Of a DNA stretch of 64,000 nucleotides, positions 61,499 to 64,000 are shown one piece after another (the first letter of the stretch is position 1; every line of letters starts with the position of its first letter). The notes beneath the pieces were generated by a model that saw only the letters and a list, made by a program, of their open reading frames with translations, ran no database searches and was not told the origin of the DNA. The position numbers and the translations under genes are program-made. Location of the stretch: assembly GCA_022706085.1 (NCBI GenBank), contig JAKJDF010000004.1:140306-204305 (forward strand). The letters are read 5' to 3'. Source of the DNA: Candidatus Latescibacterota bacterium. Its GTDB lineage: Bacteria; Latescibacterota; MWCZ01.

Positions 61499-63700
61499 AT
61501 GGTACCCCAGAAATCGCTTATCGCGAATGGCAACGACGCAGTTGCCCAGGCGATTGTAGACATTGGCTATGACGGTGAGGGCTACTACCCGATCACACCT
61601 TCATCTGACGCAGGTGAACGCGTCAGCGAGGCACTTGCCGCGGGCAAAACGGATATCAATTTCGTCATAGGAACGTCAGAACTGGCAGTCGCCGGCATCA
61701 TCACAGGAATGGCGGTTGCGGGCGGTAGAGCCGTCGACGTAACATCGGCGAACGGTCTTCTCCTCAAAATGGAGGAGCTTCCCTGCATCAGCGGACTGGG
61801 CCTGCCGTTGGTCATGAACATCGCAACCAGGGACGTCAGTGGTCCTCTGAACATCAAGAACGGACACAGCGACCTCGCGGCGGTTCTGGGCGTTGGCTGG
61901 CTGATTTTCCTCGCGCCGACCGTTCAGGCTACGTATGACCTGAACCTGATTGCGCTGAAGGCTGCTGAGGCAGTTTCTCTGCCGGCATTCGTGGCGTACG
62001 ACGGCTTCCACACGAGCCACGGTGTTCGGCGAATCAACGTTTTTGCGAATCAGGAGGATGCCCGGGCGTTCGTTGGGAAGAAACCCGAAATGCTGAATTT
62101 GCTGGATGTACACCATCCGCACACCTTCGGGCCGTACATGAACGACGACCTGATCAATACGAAGGTCCAGCTTGACGCGAAGATGAGGAAAGCGTACGAG
62201 CTTCTGCCCGGCATCTTCAAGGAGTTCGAGGAACTCACAGGGCGGCACTACAGCTTCGTGGAAAGCTACGGTTCGGAAAACCCGGACGCGGTGCTTGTGG
62301 CCCTGAACAGCGCGGGTGAGGCAGCCAAAGTGGCTGTTGACGACATGATTGCGGACGGCAAGAAGGTCAGGGTGGTCATCCCGACCGTACTGCGGCCCTA
62401 TCCCAACGACGAATTCGTGGATGCCGTCAAAGGTGCGAAGACGATTGTCGTGGCCGAACGCGTTTCGCAGTATGGCGCAGGCAATTATCTGGCGAATGAG
62501 CTGGGCGCTTCCCTGCAGAGAATCGGCTCCAAAAGCACGATTCTGAGCCGGGTGTACGGCATTGGAGGTCTTAATTACCTTCCCGAAGACGGCGTACACA
62601 TGCTCACTACGGCGCTCGCTTACCCGAACGTTTCGGAAGAAGAGAAGAAAATTCACGCGTACCATGGCGCGTGGCCGGGCGATCCCAGTTACAAACCGCT
62701 CCCCACTATTCAGCCTCTCACCGCAGAGGAGACGACGCTGAACGCGGGTGAGGAACGCGTGAACCTCCGCAAACTGGCTGAGATGCCGACGCGGATAGAG
62801 AAACACTCGGCGTGTCCGGGATGCGGGATTTTCACAAATCTGAACCTGTTTCTCCGCGGAATAGACGGGCACGTGGTCCTTTTGTTCAACACCGGTTGCG
62901 GGATGGTGGTTACAACAGGATATCCGCTTACGAGCTTCAAGGTTCCGTATTTCCACAACCTGTTCCACAACGGATCGTCTACGGCCACCGGTGTGGTGGA
63001 GATGTACCACCGCTTCAAGAAGCAGGGCAAGATCAAGGATGACATCACGTTTATCGTCGTGTCCGGCGATGGTGGCGATGACATCGGGATGGATCAGGTG
63101 ATCGGTTCAGCGCTTCGTAACGACCCGTTCATCATGCTCGAGTACGACAACAAAGGTTACATGAACACCGGCGGGCAGCTCTGCTACACCGGGTTCAAGG
63201 GCCAGCGCAACTCCAACGCCCCGATTGGGCCCGCCCTTCGCGGTAAGAAGACGCATCACAAAGACGTGATCGAAATACTCCGCGGAACGGAATGCTCTTA
63301 CCTTTTCCAAGCGGCTGAGTCGAACGCCCGCGACATGATTGCCAAAGCCCGGAAGGCGCAGGCGACGGTGCGTGCCGGTGGTTTCGCGTTTGGCAAGGTG
63401 TTCAGCGTCTGCCCGCTGAACTGGGGAGCGGATGAGGCGAAGGGGAATGAGATTGTCGAGAAAGTGGTGGATGCGTGCATGCATCCGCTGTACGAGATCG
63501 AGCACGGCGTGACACGACTGAGTTACGACCCGGAAGAGCGCGGTAAGAAGATCCCCGTCAGCGACGCGTTCCGCGTCATGGGACGCGCATTCGGGCACCT
63601 GCTCAAGCCGGACAACGCCGATCTGCTGCAGGAGGTTCAGGATGAGGTGGATCGTCGCTGGGAACGCCTCAAGGCGATGAGCGCGGCAGAGATTCTCTAA
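61499..63700 (+). CDS. 2-oxoacid:ferredoxin oxidoreductase, fused alpha and beta subunits (pyruvate type likely)
   Basis: A 733-residue protein. The alpha part (1-400) has YYPITPSSDAGE (Pyr domain), TSANGLLLKMEELPCISGL and YDGFHTSHGVRRI; the last closely resembles the YDGFRTSHE loop of pyruvate:ferredoxin oxidoreductases. The beta part (about 430-733) has CPGCGIFTN and LLFNTGCGM (cluster cysteines), VVSGDGGDDIGMDQVIG through EYDNKGYMNTGG (TPP and Mg binding), and VCPLNWG (last cluster Cys). Pyruvate is the likely substrate by motif; other 2-oxoacids are possible. The ATG at 61499 follows GGGAG at 11 nt. A hairpin at 63722-63755 follows. Confidence 0.93.
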   Translation: MVPQKSLIANGNDAVAQAIVDIGYDGEGYYPITPSSDAGERVSEALAAGKTDINFVIGTSELAVAGIITGMAVAGGRAVDVTSANGLLLKMEELPCISGLGLPLVMNIATRDVSGPLNIKNGHSDLAAVLGVGWLIFLAPTVQATYDLNLIALKAAEAVSLPAFVAYDGFHTSHGVRRINVFANQEDARAFVGKKPEMLNLLDVHHPHTFGPYMNDDLINTKVQLDAKMRKAYELLPGIFKEFEELTGRHYSFVESYGSENPDAVLVALNSAGEAAKVAVDDMIADGKKVRVVIPTVLRPYPNDEFVDAVKGAKTIVVAERVSQYGAGNYLANELGASLQRIGSKSTILSRVYGIGGLNYLPEDGVHMLTTALAYPNVSEEEKKIHAYHGAWPGDPSYKPLPTIQPLTAEETTLNAGEERVNLRKLAEMPTRIEKHSACPGCGIFTNLNLFLRGIDGHVVLLFNTGCGMVVTTGYPLTSFKVPYFHNLFHNGSSTATGVVEMYHRFKKQGKIKDDITFIVVSGDGGDDIGMDQVIGSALRNDPFIMLEYDNKGYMNTGGQLCYTGFKGQRNSNAPIGPALRGKKTHHKDVIEILRGTECSYLFQAAESNARDMIAKARKAQATVRAGGFAFGKVFSVCPLNWGADEAKGNEIVEKVVDACMHPLYEIEHGVTRLSYDPEERGKKIPVSDAFRVMGRAFGHLLKPDNADLLQEVQDEVDRRWERLKAMSAAEIL

Positions 63701-63721
63701 GCACGGCTATCCTGTCTGCGG

Positions 63722-63755
63722 AAGGCCTCGGGGTTCAGCGACTCCTCGGGGCCTT
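63722..63755 (+). terminator. Hairpin terminator after the oxidoreductase operon
   Basis: AAGGCCTCGGGG (63722-63733) pairs with CCTCGGGGCCTT (63744-63755) over 12 positions with two G-U pairs and a 10-nt loop, 21 nt after the stop. The following ACTCATTTC is a poor U-tract, so termination may be partial or Rho-assisted. The next 130 bp contain no gene. Confidence 0.5.
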
Positions 63756-63887
63756 ACTCATTTCTGCCAGTTTGCACCGCGCGACGACGTAATCGCCTCG
63801 CGTCCGAGTGCAGACGCCAGGCGCGGGATCAATCAACGAAGCCAGAACGGGGTCTTGCGCTGGGCTCGCGCGCCTTTGAGGTAACAC

Positions 63888-64000
63888 TCAGGGTCTCGCT
63901 GAGGGGCAGAGATCGGCGAGCAGGCACTCGCCGCACTTCGGCTTGCGCGCGTTGCAGACGGCGCGGCCGTGGTCAATGAGCTGGTGGGCGAGCAGGGTCC
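63888..64000 (-). CDS. nth: Endonuclease III, C-terminal fragment (5' end outside window)
   Basis: The last 36 codons of a gene entering from the right edge, read from 63998 to the TGA at 63888-63890. The peptide [18 protein letters not shown] then [14 protein letters not shown] has the C-x6-C-x2-C-x5-C spacing of the [4Fe-4S] loop that ends endonuclease III. Nth is the base-excision-repair glycosylase/AP lyase for oxidised pyrimidines. Close relatives (MutY, UDG-like iron-sulfur glycosylases) share the cluster, but the position at the extreme C-terminus favours Nth. Confidence 0.82.
   Translation of the reverse strand, partial: TLLAHQLIDHGRAVCNARKPKCGECLLADLCPSARP

Noticed and set aside
61676..63010. 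Minus-strand open frame of about 440 codons opposite the alpha-beta oxidoreductase gene
   Set aside because: The opposite strand carries clear catalytic motifs throughout. The antisense product is His/Arg-rich and resembles nothing.

Overview
The window is a moderately GC-rich, gene-dense bacterial segment that looks like an uncultivated, didermal, anaerobic heterotroph. Two inferences support this. An outer membrane is implied by a TonB-dependent receptor, a small outer-membrane barrel, a lipoprotein and DsbD. Anaerobic ferredoxin metabolism is implied by a pyruvate:ferredoxin-type oxidoreductase, the [FeFe]-hydrogenase maturation GTPase HydF and a PduS-like flavo-iron-sulfur protein. Large secreted proteins ending in a FlgD-like 'PNPFN...W.G.D..G..V.SGVY' module, and many enzymes for unusual sugars (RraA-like, GH38, DUF1080, TIM-barrel epimerase, enolase superfamily, amidohydrolase), resemble FCB-group candidate phyla such as Latescibacterota or Hydrogenedentota. 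I cannot place it more exactly from sequence alone. No rRNA, tRNA, insertion sequence, phage gene or CRISPR array was seen.

Layout. 1-2.7 kb: end of a TonB receptor, then a convergent RraA-like/unknown gene pair. 2.9-7 kb: a tightly overlapping envelope-polysaccharide operon (FemAB-like acyltransferase, GT4, GT2, NHL-propeller lipoprotein). 7-10.8 kb: a CehA/McbA-type metallohydrolase, divergent from a degenerate receiver that overlaps the CCA tRNA nucleotidyltransferase gene, then a small membrane protein. 10.8-17.6 kb: two secreted proteins, one of 1764 residues with twelve Fn3-like repeats. 17.6-26.5 kb: a pair on the minus strand, an unrecognised 2480-residue protein and an ATP-grasp protein. 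26.7-29.1 kb: a beta-barrel protein and NadE. 29.2-39.7 kb: sugar and carbohydrate genes with hydF among them. 39.8-41.7 kb: a two-gene bacterial microcompartment module (PduS-like, PduT-like) with no other shell or enzyme gene in view.

41.8-50.7 kb: trpF, two small genes, then a run of six genes of unknown joint function (MutL/GlmL-like ATPase, barrel-sandwich/KOW protein, DUF6754-like membrane protein, three further membrane proteins), followed by a macro-domain protein. 50.9-53.3 kb: an EVE domain fused to a McrB-like ATPase. 53.3-54.3 kb: panB and rpmH (L34, 44 residues). 54.3-60.1 kb: a minus-strand operon of a TPR-tailed GT-C transferase, a PDZ/radical-SAM DUF512 protein and DsbD. 60.5-63.7 kb: a two-gene ferredoxin oxidoreductase made of a gamma-delta fusion and an alpha-beta fusion, behind a structured leader. 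The right edge holds the 3' end of nth (endonuclease III) on the minus strand.

The best candidates for undescribed biology are the 2480-residue protein with its ATP-grasp partner, and the six-gene MutL-like/DUF6754-like membrane operon. Smaller points of interest are the orphan PduS/PduT pair, the EVE-ATPase with degenerate catalytic motifs, the receiver lacking its phosphoacceptor, and the hairpin-rich leader of the oxidoreductase.
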